62,090 nucleotides of DNA from Providencia sp. (GTDB lineage Bacteria; Pseudomonadota; Gammaproteobacteria; Enterobacterales; Enterobacteriaceae), in contig NZ_DOEH01000021.1 in NCBI RefSeq assembly GCF_003533305.1, positions 229,941-292,030 of the forward strand, given 5' to 3'. Shown here piece by piece: positions 1-10,485 of this stretch (the first letter of the stretch is position 1; the number at the start of each line of letters is the position of its first letter). The position numbers and the translations under genes were made by a program. The notes beneath the pieces are model-generated. The model saw only the letters and a list, made by a program, of their open reading frames with translations, was not told the origin of the DNA and searched no databases.

Positions 1-1
1 G

Positions 2-955
2 CCTGTTGACCCTACTAAGCCTGAAATTGTAGTTGTTGATGCGACCAATTCAAGTCGTGCAATGGCTCGTACCGCAGAGCGTGGCTTTAAAGTACTCGAT
101 TTTTATCAAAGCAAATTAAATAATCTTAGCTATAGCCGTTGCCAACTAGGTGATAGTAATTACTGTGTCGGTATATTTAGTGAATATAATAATGTAAGCG
201 ATAACCATCAAGTTGCTACAGGTCTATATAGCACATTACGCCTACCCGTAGAAAATTGGACAGTTGGGGCAGCCGTCAATTTCGCAAACAGTACAACATT
301 AAGTGATAACTACGACACTCGTGGCTCAAATCAACCCGCAGTGGGCTTGTTTACGCGCTATCAACAAAATCGAAATAATAATGGCTTTTATGCCGATATA
401 TCCGCTTCTTATTTAAACCAAGATGTAAGCATCTCTCGTGATACACTAAAAAACACTGAAAATGGTAAAGGTGACGCAACAGTTAAAGGCTATCAAGCTC
501 GTCTTAGCATTGGGTACGGAATACCTGTGACTAACCAAACCCAAATTCAACCTGAAATAGCATTAACTCACAAAAAAATCAGCCGTAGTGGCTATACTGA
601 GCATCAAAATGCAGAGTTCGCTGCTAAATATGGTCGTATGGGCAATGAACGCACTGATTTGCAGTTGGGTATGAATTTTAAACATGAATTCAATGAGATG
701 CTTAATTTAGATGGCAGTATTGGTAGTGATTTCAAATTAAATAGCGAACGTGATGCCTTTAATGGGTACATATCGCATATTGGAGCCTACTCTTATGACA
801 AAGGTGACGAACGTAATGTTTCACCTTATGCATCCCTCGGTATTAATATGAATGTTACTAAAAATTCAACCATTCGCGCATCAACAAAGTGGCAACAAAC
901 CGCGTATGAACACGATGGTGTGCAAGGTGTTTTAAGTTACTCTTACTACTGGTAA
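2..955 (+). CDS. Autotransporter, C-terminal beta-barrel domain (5' end outside window)
   Basis: The reading frame is open to the left edge, so only the last ~317 residues are visible. They read as a linker followed by an outer-membrane beta-barrel translocator (Autotransporter family): alternating amphipathic strands, many Tyr/Asn/Gly turns and a terminal aromatic residue (ends SYSYYW), which is the usual outer-membrane assembly signal. Two cysteines flank a short loop early in the barrel (RCQLGDSNYC). The passenger domain, and hence the function (adhesin, protease or esterase), cannot be seen. It is transcribed away from the missing left part and ends before a hairpin at 975-1014. The barrel call is firm; the exact family is inferred. 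Confidence 0.85.
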   Translation, partial: PVDPTKPEIVVVDATNSSRAMARTAERGFKVLDFYQSKLNNLSYSRCQLGDSNYCVGIFSEYNNVSDNHQVATGLYSTLRLPVENWTVGAAVNFANSTTLSDNYDTRGSNQPAVGLFTRYQQNRNNNGFYADISASYLNQDVSISRDTLKNTENGKGDATVKGYQARLSIGYGIPVTNQTQIQPEIALTHKKISRSGYTEHQNAEFAAKYGRMGNERTDLQLGMNFKHEFNEMLNLDGSIGSDFKLNSERDAFNGYISHIGAYSYDKGDERNVSPYASLGINMNVTKNSTIRASTKWQQTAYEHDGVQGVLSYSYYW

Positions 956-974
956 GTTGTTAATCAAATGATTT

Positions 975-1014
975 AGGGGTCTGATGTTAAAATTTACATC
1001 TAAAATAGACCCCT
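975..1014 (+). terminator. Probable terminator after the autotransporter
   Basis: Arms AGGGGTCT (975-982) and AGACCCCT (1007-1014) are perfectly complementary. A second small inverted repeat (GATGT/ACATC) lies in the loop. It starts 19 bases after the stop codon. The T-tract after it is weak (TAATCTTAT), so termination strength is uncertain. Confidence 0.5.
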
Positions 1015-1581
1015 TAATCTTATAAACCCTGTCAAATAACTCACTGTTATACTTGATAAAAATATGCCACAAACTATTGATATTCATAATGAAAAATCAT
1101 AAATATCAATAGAACATTAATTTTATTTTCTTTTTAAGAAAAGATTTTATAAGTGAACGTATTTTCAATATCGCACCTTCTAAGTAAAAGCGATTCGTTA
1201 ACGTGTAAGGTTAATAAAATATATATAACCCTTCCAGTTTAAGCGATTAAATTCAATAACCATAGGCTATTTATGACTTATCCTAATTGGGTCATTGTTT
1301 ATAGCAAAGTTAATTTGAATATAAAAAGTTAATCCAAGACATCAAGACGAATAGTAAAAGATAGCTAATACAATACTACTTTTAGCTCATAGGCAATCGG
1401 CTGAAGGTTATAATCACGACCTTCGGTCTGCACTCAAAGTAAATAACTTTTTATTTTAAGCTCAAATAATTAATTATACTTTGTGAAAATTTTGGGTGAA
1501 ATGTATTCTAAATCCAAAATTACAAAAGATCTTTGCTCCTAGACGACAAAAAATAACGATGACCTAATGACTATTTTGAAT

Positions 1582-1622
1582 AAAAATGCCCTACCGCTAC
1601 TCCAAGCAAAAAACGGTAAGGC
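1582..1622 (-). terminator. Rho-independent terminator of fliE
   Basis: Read on the minus strand, GCCTTACCG (1622-1614) pairs with CGGTAGGGC (1596-1588) with one G-T wobble, followed at once by ATTTTTATT. It lies 33 bases after the fliE stop. Confidence 0.7.
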
Positions 1623-1654
1623 AATTAATTCATAATATCCAATTAAATATAGTA

Positions 1655-1966
1655 TCACACTGGCATTGACATAATTTCTTGATAAGCTGACACCAGCTTA
1701 TTTCTTACCTGAATCCCCATTTGTAGACTCAAGCTCGCTTTTTGCATATCAACCATCACATCATTTAGGGAAATATCTTGTTTACCTAGCGTAAAGTCTT
1801 CGACTTTCTGTGCTGATTGATTACGTACCTGATTGATTTGATTAACGGATGCAACTAAGTGATCGGCAAAACCAACAGGCTCAATGATAGGCTTAGTTTG
1901 ATTTGTCGCTTGTGTCGCCACAACATTTAGCTGTGATAAAACGCCTTCAATTGCTTGGATTGTCAT
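1655..1966 (-). CDS. fliE: Flagellar hook-basal body protein FliE
   Basis: 103 residues, the usual FliE length. FliE joins the MS ring (FliF) to the proximal rod in the periplasm and is among the first substrates of the flagellar type III export apparatus. The C-terminal half carries the family pattern around SLNDVMVDMQKASLSLQMG and VRNKLVSAYQEIM. It is transcribed alone and divergently from fliF, as in E. coli and Salmonella, with its own terminator. The start gives the expected MTIQAIEGVL N-terminus. Confidence 0.95.
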   Translation of the reverse strand: MTIQAIEGVLSQLNVVATQATNQTKPIIEPVGFADHLVASVNQINQVRNQSAQKVEDFTLGKQDISLNDVMVDMQKASLSLQMGIQVRNKLVSAYQEIMSMPV

Positions 1967-2207
1967 CTTTTTCTCAACTTGTTATAGAGTAAATTCTTTC
2001 AAAAAATTATTTAGCTTGCCTACCCTACCACACCATTTTTAACTTGAAGCCGATAAATAACACCTAAATTAGGGGCTGATTCCGTCATTAGAACCCAACA
2101 AAGCATTAAATAATAGCAGCGTAAAAAAGTGACGTTACGAAGAGGGAAATAACATTGTTTCACCAAAAGTATTTTCATCCGTCTAGTCTGCAAAGCAGGG
2201 AATATTT
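1967..2207. promoter_or_regulatory. Divergent fliE / fliF promoter region
   Basis: 241 bases between two divergent flagellar operons; both promoters must lie here. GCCGATAA, identical to the sigma-28 -10 consensus, occurs at 2049-2056 on the plus strand, but no TAAA-type -35 sits 11 bases before it, so I do not call a sigma-28 promoter. In relatives both operons are class II (FlhDC plus sigma-70). No FlhDC box was resolved by eye. Confidence 0.45.
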
Positions 2208-3893
2208 ATGAGTGCCGCATCTAAAGATACGGGAGAGGCCAAAACAGGTTTTGCCTCAATTGTTGAGAGTATAAAAGCCAATCCTAAAATACCGTTAATT
2301 ATTGCCGGTGCTGCAGCGATATCGATTGTTGTCGCCCTTCTTCTCTGGTTACGCAGCCCTGACTATCGCGTACTGCTTAGCAATTTGAGTGCTAAAGACG
2401 GTGGCGAAATTGTAAGTCAGTTGACTCAGATGAATGTACCATATCAAATTGCTGATAATGGTAGTGCCATTTTGGTTCCCGCGGATAAAGTCCATGAATT
2501 ACGCCTAAAATTGGCACAAACGGGTTTACCTAAAGGTGGTAATACCGGATTTGAGTTACTTGATAAAGAACAGTTTGGTATTAGTCAGTTTAGTGAACAA
2601 ATTAACTACCAACGTGCTTTAGAAGGTGAATTATCTCGTACAATTGAATCACTTAGCCCAGTACAAAGTGCTCGGGTACATTTAGCTATTCCCAAACCGA
2701 CTCTTTTTGTTCGTGAACAAAAATTACCAACAGCGTCAGTCACCGTCGGCTTATTACCTGGCAGAATGCTTGATGAAGGTCAAATCAACGCTATCGTACA
2801 TATGGTGTCAAGCAGCGTAACGGGTCTGACAGCCGCTAACGTGATTATTGTTGATCAGACAGGTCGTTTGCTAACGAATAATGATAATAGCCAGCAATCT
2901 GCGAACAACGCGCAAATCAAAATGACAAAAGAGATGGAGTCACATCTCAAACAACGCATTGAAGATATTTTGTCACCATTAGTCGGTCGTGCAAATATTC
3001 ATGCACAAGTTACCGCCCAAATGGATTTCTCTAAAGTTGAACAAACTTCCGAAGAATATAAGCCAAATCAAAAACCTGATGATGCCGCTATCCGTTCGCG
3101 CCAAAACAGCCAAAGTACGCAAAATAGCAACGGCGGTCCAGGCGGTGTTCCGGGTGCACTATCCAACCAACCTGCTAGTGCGCCTAATGCTCCAATAGAA
3201 ACCAATAAAGATAATAAAGACACACAGCAAACCGCTAACACGCGTAATACGACAGTTAACTCGCAAAGCGATGAAACGACGAATTACGAAGTGGATCGCA
3301 AAATTAGTCACACCCAGCGACAAATCGGCGTGGTTGATAGGCTTTCTGTCGCCGTTATCGTTAATTATCATTCTCAGCAAGGTGAAAGTGGTCCAGAAAT
3401 GAAACCATTGCCACCAGAAATGATGAAACAAATTGATGCATTAACCCGTGAAGCGATGGGCTACTCTGCTAACAGAGGCGATTCAATCAACATTACAAAC
3501 TCATTATTTACCGATGAGTCACCGATTGAAGCTGAGCCATCGATGCTGGATAACCCGCAGTTGATCGCCCAAGCCTTGGATTATGGAAAAATTCTGCTGA
3601 TTGCCATTATTGCTTGGTTTATGTGGCGCTTTGGTATTAAACCTCAATGGGTTAAATACCGTAAAACACAACAAGCACAAGCGGATGCCGATGTTTTTGT
3701 CGCGACACAGAAAATTGCACCATTCGTCGTAGAAGAAGAAATTGATGAAGAGATGGATGAGAAAACACGTCGTCGTCTGACTCGTCAACGTGTGAGTGCT
3801 GAAATTCAAAGTCAACGTATTCGTGAAATGGCCGAAAAAGACCCACAAGTGGTGGCTATGGTTATCCGTCAGTGGTTAGGAAAATCGCAATGA
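2208..3893 (+). CDS. fliF: Flagellar MS-ring protein FliF
   Basis: 561 residues, normal for FliF. It forms the MS ring in the inner membrane, on which the rod, C ring and export gate are built. Membrane segment 1 is at about residues 29-48 and segment 2 at about 458-477. Between them lie the ring-building motifs, then a low-complexity Asn/Gln/Ser-rich stretch (about 300-360) typical of this protein. The acidic C-terminal tail ([15 protein letters not shown]) is the FliG-binding region. The stop overlaps the fliG start (ATGA). First gene of a ten-gene-plus fli operon. Confidence 0.97.
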   Translation: MSAASKDTGEAKTGFASIVESIKANPKIPLIIAGAAAISIVVALLLWLRSPDYRVLLSNLSAKDGGEIVSQLTQMNVPYQIADNGSAILVPADKVHELRLKLAQTGLPKGGNTGFELLDKEQFGISQFSEQINYQRALEGELSRTIESLSPVQSARVHLAIPKPTLFVREQKLPTASVTVGLLPGRMLDEGQINAIVHMVSSSVTGLTAANVIIVDQTGRLLTNNDNSQQSANNAQIKMTKEMESHLKQRIEDILSPLVGRANIHAQVTAQMDFSKVEQTSEEYKPNQKPDDAAIRSRQNSQSTQNSNGGPGGVPGALSNQPASAPNAPIETNKDNKDTQQTANTRNTTVNSQSDETTNYEVDRKISHTQRQIGVVDRLSVAVIVNYHSQQGESGPEMKPLPPEMMKQIDALTREAMGYSANRGDSINITNSLFTDESPIEAEPSMLDNPQLIAQALDYGKILLIAIIAWFMWRFGIKPQWVKYRKTQQAQADADVFVATQKIAPFVVEEEIDEEMDEKTRRRLTRQRVSAEIQSQRIREMAEKDPQVVAMVIRQWLGKSQ

Positions 3894-4882
3894 GTTTAAG
3901 TGGAACAGAAAAAAGCGCCGTAATGCTAATGACTCTCGGCGAAGATCAGGCTGCGGAAGTATTTAAGCATCTGAATCCAAAAGAAGTTCAACAATTGAGT
4001 ATGGCGGTGTCTAACATGCGCCAAATCTCCAACAATGAACTGGCGGAAGTGTTAACCGAATTTGAAGAATCAGCCATTCAGTTTGCAGCATTGAATATCA
4101 ACACTAACGATTACCTACGTTCAGTGTTGATCAAAGCACTTGGCGAAGAACGCGCATCAAGCTTGCTCGAGGATATTTTCGAAAAACAAGAAACCACTTC
4201 AGGTATCGAAAGCCTCAACTATATGGAACCGCAAACCGTTGCCGATATCATTCGTGATGAACATCCGCAAATCATCGCAACCATATTGGTTCACTTAAAA
4301 CGTAACCTTGCAGCCGATGTTTTAGAGTTATTTGAAGAGCGTCAACGCAATGACATTATGCTACGTATCGCAACCTTTGGTGGCGTACAGCCAGCGGCAT
4401 TAGCAGAGCTGACTGAAGTTCTTAATAACTTGCTTGATGGCCAAAATCTCAAACGCAGCAAAATGGGCGGCGTAAGAACCGCGGCAGAAATTATCAACTT
4501 GATGAAAAATCAGCAAGAAGAAAGCGTTATCGATGCAATGCGTGATTACGATGGTGAGCTGGCTCAGCGTATCATTGATGAAATGTTCCTATTCGAAAAT
4601 CTTATCGAAGTGGACAACCGCAGCATTCAGCGTGTTCTACAAGATGTTTCTACCGATTCGTTGGTTATTGCCCTCAAAGGCAGCAATCAAGCGCTGCGCG
4701 ACCATTTCCTCAACAATATGGCCGCACGTGCAGCCGAAATTGTTCGCGACGATTTGGAATCTCGTTCACCAGTGCGTATGTCACAAGTGGAAAGCGAGCA
4801 GAAAGCCATCCTACAAGTGGTTCGCCGTTTAGTCGAAAAAGGCGAAATTGCGATAGGTGGTGGAGACGATGTCTATGTCTAA
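3890..4882 (+). CDS. fliG: Flagellar motor switch protein FliG
   Basis: 330 residues from the ATG overlapping the fliF stop; a GTG further upstream is in frame but would extend into fliF and is not homologous. FliG is the C-ring protein that couples stator force to rotor rotation. The N-terminal FliF-binding domain is followed by the EHPQ motif at about residues 124-127. The C-terminal torque helix carries the charged set (ALKG lysine, IVRDDLESR). FliH overlaps the last codons. No unusual features. Confidence 0.97.
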   Translation: MSLSGTEKSAVMLMTLGEDQAAEVFKHLNPKEVQQLSMAVSNMRQISNNELAEVLTEFEESAIQFAALNINTNDYLRSVLIKALGEERASSLLEDIFEKQETTSGIESLNYMEPQTVADIIRDEHPQIIATILVHLKRNLAADVLELFEERQRNDIMLRIATFGGVQPAALAELTEVLNNLLDGQNLKRSKMGGVRTAAEIINLMKNQQEESVIDAMRDYDGELAQRIIDEMFLFENLIEVDNRSIQRVLQDVSTDSLVIALKGSNQALRDHFLNNMAARAAEIVRDDLESRSPVRMSQVESEQKAILQVVRRLVEKGEIAIGGGDDVYV

Positions 4883-5606
4883 GTCAACAAAATCAAACGA
4901 ACAATGGCAGCCTTGGCAACTACGTGAGCTTAATCAATGGGAGCTTAATTCCTCAGGAATTCCTTCATTAAGTAATGTACCTGAGCCAGATGTGCCTAAG
5001 ATCCCCTGCCTTGAGCCAAAAGAGGTGTTAGAGCAAATTAATTTGCTGGATAACATCAAAGCAGAGGCTCAGCGCACGGGCTTTCAGCAAGGTCATGAAA
5101 AAGGCCAGCAAGAGGGTTATCAAGCCGGTTTTGAGCAAGGCCTACGAGCAGGAGAAGAACAAGGTCGCGAGCAAGCGCTCGCCCTGCAACAGCCCGTTAT
5201 CGAAACTTGGCAAAAATTGCTGTCTGAGTTTAATTATTCTCTAGATACCTTTGATACGGTAGTGACCACCAAGCTGCTGCAAATTGCATTAACTGCGGCT
5301 AAGCAAGTTTTGGGCCAATCTACCGTTTGTGATGGTACTGCATTACTTGAAGAAATCAGTAACCTATTACAACAAAAACCTGTCTTCAGTGGTCAGCCTG
5401 AATTGCATGTTAATCCAAATCATTTTGAGTTGATTGAACAGCACCTTGGCTCACTGCTGAATCTTAATAATTGGCGTCTAGTGGCTGATCCAAAATTGCA
5501 TATTGGTGGTTGCCGTGTTGTCGCTGAAGATGGCGAAATTGACATGACCGTTGCCACTCGTTGGCAAGAACTGTGCCGGTTATATGCACCGGAGAGCTTA
5601 TCATGA
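4869..5606 (+). CDS. fliH: Flagellar assembly protein FliH
   Basis: 245 residues. FliH regulates and anchors the FliI export ATPase at the cytoplasmic face of the export gate. Typical features are the N-terminal Trp-containing stretch (EQWQPWQL), a helical GxxxG-like repeat segment ([18 protein letters not shown]) and a C-terminal FliI-binding domain. The start is uncertain between ATGs at 4869 and 4875. AGGTGG at 4855-4860 suits the first and GGAG at 4862-4865 suits the second. The stop overlaps fliI (ATGA). Confidence 0.93.
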   Translation: MSMSKSTKSNEQWQPWQLRELNQWELNSSGIPSLSNVPEPDVPKIPCLEPKEVLEQINLLDNIKAEAQRTGFQQGHEKGQQEGYQAGFEQGLRAGEEQGREQALALQQPVIETWQKLLSEFNYSLDTFDTVVTTKLLQIALTAAKQVLGQSTVCDGTALLEEISNLLQQKPVFSGQPELHVNPNHFELIEQHLGSLLNLNNWRLVADPKLHIGGCRVVAEDGEIDMTVATRWQELCRLYAPESLS

Positions 5607-6967
5607 CCGCTCGATTAGGGCGCTGGATTGCAGCACTCGATGGTTTTGAATCTCGAATGAAAGGTATTCCAATGGTGCGCCAATACGGCCGCCTGACTAA
5701 AATCACCGGATTGGTGATGGAAGCCGAGGGCATCAAGATGCCCTTGGGCGCCACCTGTTTTATCGAGCGTTCTATGAATGGCGGTACTGATGAGGTCATT
5801 TGTGAAGTTGTCGGCTTCAATGGCCCTCGCATGTTATTAATGCCATTAGCCGATTTAGAAGGTATTGCGCCCGGGGCACGTGTTTATGCACAATCTACTG
5901 GTGATGAAGGACAAACTAGCCGTTTATTACCTCTTGGCAATGAGCTGCTCGGCCGCGTGCTAGATGCACAGGGTAATCCCCTTGATGGTAAAGGCGTACT
6001 CGAAGTTAAAACACGCGCTCCGCTAATTACTCCACCTATCAACCCATTAGAACGATCGCCAATTAATAGCGTACTCGATGTTGGTGTCCGCGCCATTAAT
6101 GCCTTACTCACCGTCGGTCGTGGCCAGCGCATGGGTTTATTTGCTGGTTCTGGCGTCGGTAAAAGTGTGCTTCTCGGTATGATGGCGCGCTTTACTCAAG
6201 CCGATATTATTGTGGTTGGATTAATTGGCGAACGTGGCCGAGAAGTTAAAGACTTTATTGAAAATATTCTAGGTGCCGAAGGCTTAAAGCGCGCCGTTGT
6301 CGTCGCGGCGCCTGCGGATGTTTCCCCACTATTGCGCATGCAGGGGGCATCCTATGCCACTCGTATTGCTGAATATTTTCGCGACCTCGGTATGAGTGTT
6401 CTATTAATTATGGACTCACTTACCCGCTACAGTATGGCGCAGCGTGAAATTGCATTAGCTGTCGGTGAACCGCCTGCCACCAAGGGATATCCACCTTCTG
6501 TTTTCGCCAAACTTCCGGCCTTAGTTGAACGAGCGGGTAATGGTAAAAATGGCGGCTCAATCACGGCATTTTATACCGTATTGACCGAAGGGGATGATCA
6601 GCAAGACCCTATAGCTGACTCTGCTCGCGCTATTCTTGATGGCCACATTGTGCTTTCTCGTTCTTTGGCTGAATCAGGACATTATCCTGCGATTGATGTT
6701 GAGGCTTCCATCAGTCGCGCAATGACTGAATTAATCACCAAAGACCATTATCGTAAAATTCAACGCTTTAAACAGCTGACATCAAGTTACCAACGCAACC
6801 GAGATTTAATTAACGTCGGTGCTTACGCAATGGGAACCGATCCTTTACTTGATTCAGCCATTCAGTATTACCCACGTATGTCTAAATTTTTACAGCAAGA
6901 TATTGATGAACGTTGTGATTATCAAACAGCTTGTGAGCAACTTATACAGGTTGTTCCAAGTGAATAG
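5603..6967 (+). CDS. fliI: Flagellum-specific export ATPase FliI
   Basis: 454 residues from the ATG overlapping the fliH stop, with GGAG eight bases upstream; a longer in-frame TTG start would lie inside fliH. F1-ATPase-beta-like hexameric ATPase that helps unfold and load substrates for flagellar export. Walker A is GSGVGKS at about residues 180-186 and Walker B is [10 protein letters not shown] near 262-270. The [15 protein letters not shown] stretch is characteristic of FliI/SctN ATPases. Length equals the E. coli protein within three residues. Confidence 0.97.
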   Translation: MTARLGRWIAALDGFESRMKGIPMVRQYGRLTKITGLVMEAEGIKMPLGATCFIERSMNGGTDEVICEVVGFNGPRMLLMPLADLEGIAPGARVYAQSTGDEGQTSRLLPLGNELLGRVLDAQGNPLDGKGVLEVKTRAPLITPPINPLERSPINSVLDVGVRAINALLTVGRGQRMGLFAGSGVGKSVLLGMMARFTQADIIVVGLIGERGREVKDFIENILGAEGLKRAVVVAAPADVSPLLRMQGASYATRIAEYFRDLGMSVLLIMDSLTRYSMAQREIALAVGEPPATKGYPPSVFAKLPALVERAGNGKNGGSITAFYTVLTEGDDQQDPIADSARAILDGHIVLSRSLAESGHYPAIDVEASISRAMTELITKDHYRKIQRFKQLTSSYQRNRDLINVGAYAMGTDPLLDSAIQYYPRMSKFLQQDIDERCDYQTACEQLIQVVPSE

Positions 6968-6978
6968 CGAGGGGATAA

Positions 6979-7422
6979 ATGTCAAATAACAATGCCTTAG
7001 CCACATTATTAAGCTTAGCTGAAAAAGCCTCCGAAGAGGCAGCAAAAGTATTGGCACAGGTACGTCAAACGCATACGCAAATGAGCCAACAACTCAATAT
7101 GTTGGAAAATTATCAGTCAGAGTACCGACAAAAACTAAATCAAACTCTGCACGCTGGAATGGCGTCTGACAAATGGCAAAATTATCAACAATTTCTAGTG
7201 ACTCTAGAGCTCACCATTGAACAGCAACAACAGCAACTGACTATGTGGGAGCAACGAGTTAACGACGCCAACCGCCATTGGCAAGAAAAACAACAACGAG
7301 TCAACGCGTTTGATACCTTAATTCAACGCGCGGAACATACCGAATGCCAACGTCAAAATCGTTTAGAGCAAAAACAGATGGATGAATTTGCCCAACGAGC
7401 GACTTTACGGAGAATCCAATAA
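6979..7422 (+). CDS. fliJ: Flagellar export chaperone FliJ
   Basis: 147 residues, almost entirely helical and very rich in Gln and Glu, predicting the antiparallel coiled coil of FliJ (the stalk-like partner of FliI and FlhA that links ATPase to export gate). Starts 11 bases after fliI, with GAGGGG eight bases before the ATG; stop directly abuts the fliK ATG. Sequence is weakly conserved as usual; the call rests on length, composition and operon position. Confidence 0.92.
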   Translation: MSNNNALATLLSLAEKASEEAAKVLAQVRQTHTQMSQQLNMLENYQSEYRQKLNQTLHAGMASDKWQNYQQFLVTLELTIEQQQQQLTMWEQRVNDANRHWQEKQQRVNAFDTLIQRAEHTECQRQNRLEQKQMDEFAQRATLRRIQ

Positions 7423-8826
7423 ATGGATGTCAACGCGAACTTACTACCCACAGCTTTACCGGCTAATACCGCTAAAAATGCCAATTCGCAAAAAAATGAA
7501 ACACATACTGATGAAAATCAAGCTACTGCGTTGCCATTTCAAGCCGTATTAGAGAGCCAACAACCAGCGCCTAAAAATACACAAGCGGATGCTTCCACAA
7601 AAACGCCAAATGATGAAAATGGACTGAATAAGCAAATTGTCTCGGATAAGCTCGCTGAATCAAAAATTGAGGCAACTTCGCAACCGCCGATAACCAAAGA
7701 AAGTGCTGAAAATACCCTTGATCAGCTCAATTTCAGTCGTAATTTGCGCGCTGATAACGGGTTAGCAATAGACAGCACACAAACTGCGCTAAAAGCCGAG
7801 CTTCTGACAGGTAAGCAAGAGGGTGAACAAGCGTGGCAAGATAATTTAAAGTTATCTTTAACCGATCGCATGCAGACTACATCTACGACAACTATCACTA
7901 CAGATAAGCAAACAACCCTCGGTGTATTCACCCAGAAGATGCAACCGTTGAATGATGATATACAAAATGCCTCACAAACTGATGGTAAGCATTTAATTGG
8001 CTCACAGTTGGAATTAGCAGACGAAGAAAAAGCGCCAACTTTGGGTGTATTTATCAAAAATGAAAAAGATGAACGCCGCGATCAGCCACTTTTTTCGCTA
8101 GATAATCATCGTGATATCACCACTAAAAAATTAACTGAAGACTTTGCGCCTCTGAATAAAAAAGTTGTCGATAAAGAACCATTATCGAACCTACAAACTA
8201 TCGTATCAGACAGTATCAATAGTGGTGCAAAAGGCGCATTTACAATCCAAAGTGAAACTGGGGCTTTTGCTAGCTCACAAACTCACCAAGCAACAACACA
8301 AGCCATTAGCATGATGCCTACGCAGTCAACGGCACAAGCAGCGGCGATGAATGCGCCAATGGCTCCACCCACTTTGCATCTCAATAGCCAATTGGGAAGT
8401 GAAGCTTGGCAACAACAGCTAAGCCAACATATGCTATTTTTCTCACGCCAAGGTATTTCACAGGCTCAGATTCGTTTACACCCCGAAGAACTCGGTTCCC
8501 TGAATGTTCATTTGCGTATTGAAGACAACCAAGCTGTGATGCATTTCGTTTCACCTCATAGTCATGTGCGCGCCATTATGGAGTCTATGATGCCTGTTTT
8601 GCGCAGTGCATTGCAAGAAAGTGGCATTAACTTAGCACAAGGCTCGGTTGGGCAAGATAATTTCAATCAACAATCCGATTCCCAACAGCAAAACGCCACC
8701 CATCATGATGGAAAAATTACGGCGACGCATTCAACGGCTGGTGCCGTCGGGATCAGTGAGGCGAATACTATCAATTCCGTTAATAACAATACGGCTCGCC
8801 AAGGTGGCATCAACACTTTCGCATAA
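7423..8826 (+). CDS. fliK: Flagellar hook-length control protein FliK
   Basis: 467 residues. FliK is the exported molecular ruler that switches the FlhB gate from rod/hook to filament substrates. The first ~300 residues are polar, low-complexity and disordered. They include two short LGVF-containing copies (LGVFTQKM and LGVFIKNE). The conserved C-terminal switch domain follows at about 315-410 (LHPEELGSLNVHLRIEDNQ, then the HVRAIMESMMPVLRSAL helix). Starts right at the fliJ stop. Followed by a hairpin at 8840-8881 that may lower read-through to fliL. Confidence 0.95.
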   Translation: MDVNANLLPTALPANTAKNANSQKNETHTDENQATALPFQAVLESQQPAPKNTQADASTKTPNDENGLNKQIVSDKLAESKIEATSQPPITKESAENTLDQLNFSRNLRADNGLAIDSTQTALKAELLTGKQEGEQAWQDNLKLSLTDRMQTTSTTTITTDKQTTLGVFTQKMQPLNDDIQNASQTDGKHLIGSQLELADEEKAPTLGVFIKNEKDERRDQPLFSLDNHRDITTKKLTEDFAPLNKKVVDKEPLSNLQTIVSDSINSGAKGAFTIQSETGAFASSQTHQATTQAISMMPTQSTAQAAAMNAPMAPPTLHLNSQLGSEAWQQQLSQHMLFFSRQGISQAQIRLHPEELGSLNVHLRIEDNQAVMHFVSPHSHVRAIMESMMPVLRSALQESGINLAQGSVGQDNFNQQSDSQQQNATHHDGKITATHSTAGAVGISEANTINSVNNNTARQGGINTFA

Positions 8827-8839
8827 TTAATAAACAAAT

Positions 8840-8881
8840 GGCGGTGATTTTATAACTGAAGCCCAGAGTTACCGCCTTTTT
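8840..8881 (+). terminator. Hairpin with T-tract between fliK and fliL
   Basis: GGCGGT (8840-8845) pairs with ACCGCC (8871-8876), followed by TTTTTG. It sits in the 163-base gap between fliK and fliL, the largest gap in the fli operon, and may act as an attenuator. In E. coli fliL likewise begins a separate transcription unit (fliLMNOPQR). Confidence 0.55.
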
Positions 8882-8989
8882 GTTTCGTTTTTCACTCCTT
8901 TAACTCTACGCAAGCAAGCCATAATGCTAGAGATCATAAAGTAAAAACCCATTTGGGTTTGGCATCTAAGAAACAGGAATTCAGCTAAC

Positions 8990-9472
8990 ATGTCGTCTTC
9001 ACGCAATGAATCTAAGAGTTCGAATAAAGGGTTGATCATACTGTTCGCCCTTCTCGCCCTAGCCGGTGCTGGTTTTGGTGGTTATAGCTGGTGGATGACA
9101 CAACAAGAGGCTCATGTCACAAATGAAGACGAAAAACGTCCTAATATGCCTCAACCGATTTTTATGGAGCTGGAACCTTTTACCGTTAACCTGCCAGGGT
9201 TAAGCGACGCACCAGATCGCGTGCTCTATATCCATATCACCTTGCGTCTTGCGAATGAGAAATCACGTAAACAACTTCATGAATATATCCCTGAAGTACG
9301 TAGCCGTATATTGCTTCTGCTTTCAGAACAACAATCTAAAATAATGAGCACTCATGAAGGCAAGCTGAAATTGATGAAAGAAATTAAGGGTACGCTAACT
9401 CCTGCTTTGATCCCCGGAGATACCGATCAGGATATTTCCGATGTGCTATTTACTACTTTTATTCTGCGATAA
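8990..9472 (+). CDS. fliL: Flagellar basal body-associated protein FliL
   Basis: 160 residues with one membrane segment at about 15-34 (LIILFALLALAGAGFGGYSW) and a periplasmic FliL domain. FliL surrounds stator units and stabilises motor function, especially in swarming relatives such as Proteus. First gene of the fliLMNOPQR block; a short AAACCC/GGGTTT hairpin lies just upstream (about 8946-8961). FliM starts 5 bases after its stop. Confidence 0.95.
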   Translation: MSSSRNESKSSNKGLIILFALLALAGAGFGGYSWWMTQQEAHVTNEDEKRPNMPQPIFMELEPFTVNLPGLSDAPDRVLYIHITLRLANEKSRKQLHEYIPEVRSRILLLLSEQQSKIMSTHEGKLKLMKEIKGTLTPALIPGDTDQDISDVLFTTFILR

Positions 9473-9477
9473 TTCTA

Positions 9478-10485
9478 ATGAGCGATAATATTTTATCTCA
9501 GGCTCAAATTGATGCGCTACTGAATGATGATGCGCCATCAACCAATACGCCTGCTCCCGAGCATCAAGGAAAAGATAATATCCGACCATATGACCCGAAT
9601 ACTCAACGTCGAGTTATTCGGGAGCGGATGCAATCCCTTGAAATCATTAATGAACGCTTTGCCCGTCAATTCCGAATGGGTCTATTTAATATGCTGCGCC
9701 GTAGTCCAGACATTACGGTTGGCGGCATTAAAATCGAGCCTTATCATGAGTTTGCTCGAAATTTACCCGTACCAACAAACTTAAACTTGATTCACATGCC
9801 ACCTTTACGTGGTACAGCGCTATTTACTTTCGAACCCGCACTAGTTTATATCGCTGTGGATAATTTATTTGGTGGCGATGGCCGTTTCCCTGTTCGTTCA
9901 GAAGGCAAAGAATTTACGAATACCGAGCAGCGTATTATCAATCGAATGCTCAAATTAGCTTTGAATGCCTATCGTGATGCTTGGAAACCAATTGCCGATA
10001 TCGAAGTTGAATATGTTCGTTCTGAAATTCAAGTTAAGTTTACCAATATCACCACGTCGCCAAATGACATTGTCGTTACAACGCCGTTTTTAGTCGAAAT
10101 TGGTAACACCGTGGGTGAATTCAGTATTTGTATTCCGATTGCCATGATTGAGCCACTGCGTGAGCGTTTAATTAATCCGCCAGTGGAGCAAGGACATCAA
10201 GAAAATGAAGCTTGGGTCACCAATTTAGTCACTCAAGTGAAACGTTCTGAACTTGAACTCGTCGCTAATTTTGTCGATATTCCGCTACGAATTTCCCGAT
10301 TACTGCAACTCCAAAAAGGGGATGTTATCCCTATAGATAAGCCAGACCGCCTGATGGTGAATGTCGATGGCGTGCCGGTATTGACCAGTCAATACGGAAC
10401 CCAAAATGGCCAATATGCGTTGCGCGTAGAACATTTGATTAACCCTGTTTTAAACACTCTAGATGAGGAAAGTACCAATGAGTGA
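9478..10485 (+). CDS. fliM: Flagellar motor switch protein FliM
   Basis: 335 residues. C-ring protein that binds phospho-CheY and transmits the switch signal. The N-terminal CheY-binding peptide is intact (ILSQAQIDALLND at residues 5-17). The CheC-like middle domain and the C-terminal SpoA domain follow. Its last eight bases overlap the fliN start, suggesting translational coupling, which fits the fixed FliM:FliN ratio in the C ring. Confidence 0.97.
   Translation: MSDNILSQAQIDALLNDDAPSTNTPAPEHQGKDNIRPYDPNTQRRVIRERMQSLEIINERFARQFRMGLFNMLRRSPDITVGGIKIEPYHEFARNLPVPTNLNLIHMPPLRGTALFTFEPALVYIAVDNLFGGDGRFPVRSEGKEFTNTEQRIINRMLKLALNAYRDAWKPIADIEVEYVRSEIQVKFTNITTSPNDIVVTTPFLVEIGNTVGEFSICIPIAMIEPLRERLINPPVEQGHQENEAWVTNLVTQVKRSELELVANFVDIPLRISRLLQLQKGDVIPIDKPDRLMVNVDGVPVLTSQYGTQNGQYALRVEHLINPVLNTLDEESTNE

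Larger units (their letters stand above)
956..1654. other. Gene-free stretch between autotransporter and fliE
   Basis: About 700 AT-rich bases in which no convincing gene was found. It holds the autotransporter hairpin at the left, a 14-base-armed inverted repeat at 1074-1112 (one mismatch, loop of 11, no T-tract) and the fliE terminator at the right. The rest shows no recognisable element. Confidence 0.5.

Noticed and set aside
1074..1112. Terminator or RNA element from the 14-base-armed inverted repeat
   Set aside because: No T-tract follows on either strand and no gene ends close by; AT-rich arms may pair by chance.
2049..2056. Sigma-28 promoter for fliF
   Set aside because: GCCGATAA is perfect but no TAAA-type -35 lies 11 bases before it, and fliF is a class II gene in relatives.
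3159..3848. Minus-strand frames inside fliF and other antisense frames in the flagellar genes
   Set aside because: They are shadows of strongly conserved coding sequences, without ribosome sites or family similarity.
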